In this document: in pieces, positions 62,837 through 64,000 of the stretch
How positions within the stretch are numbered: position 1 is the stretch's first letter
Layout of the letters: each line of letters opens with the position of its first letter
Source: Tenericutes bacterium 4572_104
GTDB lineage: Bacteria > Bacillota_I > Bacilli_A > Izemoplasmatales > UBA5603
Length of the DNA stretch: 64,000 nucleotides
Assembly: GCA_002084435.1 (NCBI GenBank)
Contig: NBLG01000001.1
Coordinates: forward strand, 21,859 to 85,858
Direction of reading: 5' to 3'
Notes under the pieces: model-generated
What the model was told of the DNA's origin: nothing
Seen by the model: only the letters and a program-made list of their open reading frames with translations
The model's database searches: none
Program-made: the position numbers and the translations under genes

Positions 62837-63281
62837 AACCTTCTATTTTGAATTGGTATACTGCCCCGTCAGTTAAAACGGTATCATCAATCCCTGTCAT
62901 TGAATACGAACCATCAATATAAAAGGCAACATATTGATTTTCACCTGGAATTAGTGTATCAATTGAAGTTATATAGCGACCATAAGTGCTATCTTGATAT
63001 TCCAAAGTGAAGTTCGCATCTAAGAGATTGAATAATGTATCTCCTTCAAAATATTCAACCACAACAGTATTAGAAACATATTCAGTTTCAACCTCTTGTG
63101 TATCCGGATCATCACCAAGAGTGATAATCTCAAATGTAACTGTTCCTAAGGCTACTTCAGCTTCTGTTGTAGAAACAGTTGTTTCTTGTGTTGTTACTGC
63201 TATTGTGGTTGTCTCGACGCATCCCATAAAGAAAGGAATGATCAACAAGAACAGTAACAAACCCAGTACTCTTCTTTTCAT
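62826..63281 (-). CDS. DUF4430 lipoprotein (transcobalamin-like), probable cobalamin binder
   Basis: 151 aa. A lipobox I-P-F-F-M-G-C ends near residue 21, followed by a Thr-rich linker (about 22-42) and a DUF4430 domain (about 45-150). The pattern S-I-D-T-L-I-P-G-E-N-Q-Y-V-A-F-Y-I-D-G and final D-G-A-V-Y-Q-F-K fits the beta domain shared with intrinsic factor and transcobalamin. AAGGAG precedes the ATG. Placed directly under the riboswitch, so B12 capture on the cell surface and handing on to the S component is a strong inference. Confidence 0.85.
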   Translation of the reverse strand: MKRRVLGLLLFLLIIPFFMGCVETTTIAVTTQETTVSTTEAEVALGTVTFEIITLGDDPDTQEVETEYVSNTVVVEYFEGDTLFNLLDANFTLEYQDSTYGRYITSIDTLIPGENQYVAFYIDGSYSMTGIDDTVLTDGAVYQFKIEGYEG

Positions 63282-63305
63282 CTTCTACTCCTTAAAATGT
63301 ATTTA

Positions 63306-63444
63306 ATAAATAGGTAGGTCTCCCGACTTCCTTCATCTATCTATTCTCCTTCTCGTTTCCGATGGTTTATGAATAGACATCCGATTCACGGTTGCTGGTA
63401 CAGTCCAGGAATCTCACCTGCTTCCCTGTTATACACCTATTTAC
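63306..63444 (-). ncRNA. Cobalamin riboswitch
   Basis: On the minus strand P1 pairs TAAATAGG (near 63436-63443) with CCTATTTA (near 63307-63314). Between them lie the B12-box core AGGGAAGCAGGTGAGATTCC, the ACTGTACCAGC-ACC element, and the 3' AGTCGGGAGACCTACCTAT, which match the AdoCbl riboswitch signature. It precedes the DUF4430 lipoprotein. No separate terminator hairpin was resolved, so control may be at translation. Confidence 0.9.
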
Positions 63445-63455
63445 TAGCTAAGTTA

Positions 63456-64000
63456 TTAAATTTTCTGATTTATAAATATAGCCATTTTATCTTGAATCAA
63501 TTGATAAAATCGGCTGACATGAAGTCCATCACAAAGACCGTGGTGAACGTATACACAAATTGGTATTTTAATTCTATTTAATTCTTCAAAGTATTTTCCA
63601 AATGTGATTCTTGGGAAAGAATCGGGATTATTTGTATCAAATGGATGAGTTGTATGAGTAAAATTAATCCAAGGTAGGCTTGATATGAATACTAAATCAT
63701 CTCTACCAGGAATATCTTCAAGTCTATTTCCTCGTTTAGCAATTTCTATATCAATTTCTACTTGTTTTATAAAAACTTTGTAATTTGGATTATATTCAGT
63801 TGTACAAAAGACATATAAATCATCTTCATTTAATACTGTGTAAGATGGAGTTATATAATCATGCAAAACAACCTTGTCTTTTCTAATTCTATATTTGAAT
63901 TCATCAATTTCATTCATTGCACTCATCATTAAATATAGAAATGTAGGGAAAAAACGAATATTGTTTTCTTTTATATAATGAATAAAATCAGTGATATCTA
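63456..64000 (-). CDS. Chloramphenicol acetyltransferase-like protein, N-terminus beyond window
   Basis: About 180 C-terminal residues of a type A CAT fold are seen; the frame stays open to the right edge. The active-site motif H-H-G-L-C-D-G-L-H-V-S-R-F holds the catalytic His. S-S-L-P-W-I-N-F-T and I-T-F-G-K-Y-F match the core. Known CATs move acetyl from acetyl-CoA to chloramphenicol; many chromosomal relatives have other substrates. Resistance cannot be claimed. An internal ATG at 63929 is not a start because the frame upstream still aligns. Confidence 0.87.
   Translation of the reverse strand, partial: DITDFIHYIKENNIRFFPTFLYLMMSAMNEIDEFKYRIRKDKVVLHDYITPSYTVLNEDDLYVFCTTEYNPNYKVFIKQVEIDIEIAKRGNRLEDIPGRDDLVFISSLPWINFTHTTHPFDTNNPDSFPRITFGKYFEELNRIKIPICVYVHHGLCDGLHVSRFYQLIQDKMAIFINQKI

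Noticed and set aside
63369..63581. Plus-strand frame across the riboswitch and CAT 3' end
   Set aside because: The riboswitch core and the CAT coding frame explain the sequence on the minus strand; no ribosome site or family match.
63456..64000. Acquired chloramphenicol-resistance cassette
   Set aside because: No transposon ends, repeats or change in base composition nearby, and the gene sits by a housekeeping riboswitch; more likely a chromosomal acetyltransferase.
1..64000. tRNA, rRNA, CRISPR arrays, prophage or insertion sequences
   Set aside because: Looked for on both strands by eye; no repeat-spacer pattern, transposase, integrase or rRNA core sequence was recognised.

Overview
This window is strongly AT-rich, densely coded bacterial DNA with low-GC Gram-positive gene order. 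Gene runs match Bacillus-type synteny: nusB-xseA-xseB-dxs-recN; cmk-S1 protein-der-HU; yebC-pgsA-recA-rny-ymdB-miaB-[X]-mutS-mutL-miaA; addB-addA. TGA is used as a stop (for example in nadE, lpd, the sirtuin-like gene and addB) and Trp is read from TGG, so the standard code applies, unlike Mycoplasma or Spiroplasma. Short gaps, very low GC, small versions of conserved proteins and no cell-wall genes in view suggest a wall-less or reduced Firmicute close to Acholeplasma/Izemoplasma. That placement is an inference. No rRNA, tRNA, CRISPR, phage or IS element was seen.

Layout. 1-5 kb: a cut-off secreted protein, patatin phospholipase, mnmA, nadE, nadD. 5-10.7 kb: M42 peptidase, pseudouridine synthase, nucleotide phosphatase, trmL, DEAD helicase, ispH, a small membrane protein. 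10.7-18 kb: recN, dxs, xseB, xseA, nusB, a GH13 glucosidase. 18-24 kb: a TPR protein with a degenerate GGDEF-EAL tail, yfcE-type phosphoesterase, rdgB, ktrA, a CPBP protease, HU. 24-31 kb: der, an S1-repeat protein, cmk, rluB, CorC/HlyC, efp, an inactive-looking rhodanese. 31-45 kb: miaA, mutL, mutS, an unusual tail-anchored SAP-like protein, miaB, ymdB, rny, recA, pgsA, yebC, cvfB. 45-51.5 kb: a serine hydrolase with an internal deletion, an M20 peptidase with a two-gene membrane partner (one gene frameshifted), and two Sel1-repeat proteins. 51.5-57.6 kb: addA, addB, and an Hsp20 gene with two CIRCE operators. 57.6-62.2 kb: an overlapping operon lpd - degenerate sirtuin - cysteine desulfurase - mini-thioredoxin - truncated thioredoxin/CcdA protein. 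62.3-64 kb: a cobalamin riboswitch controlling a DUF4430 lipoprotein and an ECF S component, then a cut-off chloramphenicol acetyltransferase-like gene.

How it fits together. Most of the window is housekeeping: RNA modification (mnmA, trmL, miaA, miaB, RluA/RluB types), repair and recombination (recN, recA, mutSL, addAB, xseAB), MEP isoprenoid steps (dxs, ispH) and NAD synthesis (nadD, nadE). The less ordinary parts are the lpd/sirtuin-like/desulfurase operon, the SAP-like membrane-anchored protein between miaB and mutS, the degenerate GGDEF-EAL protein, and a cluster of gene decay between 45 and 58.7 kb (internal deletion, frameshift, C-terminal truncation). Start codons were moved from the longest ORF wherever a GGTGA/GGAGG-type ribosome site pointed to an internal start. 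TTG starts are recurrent.
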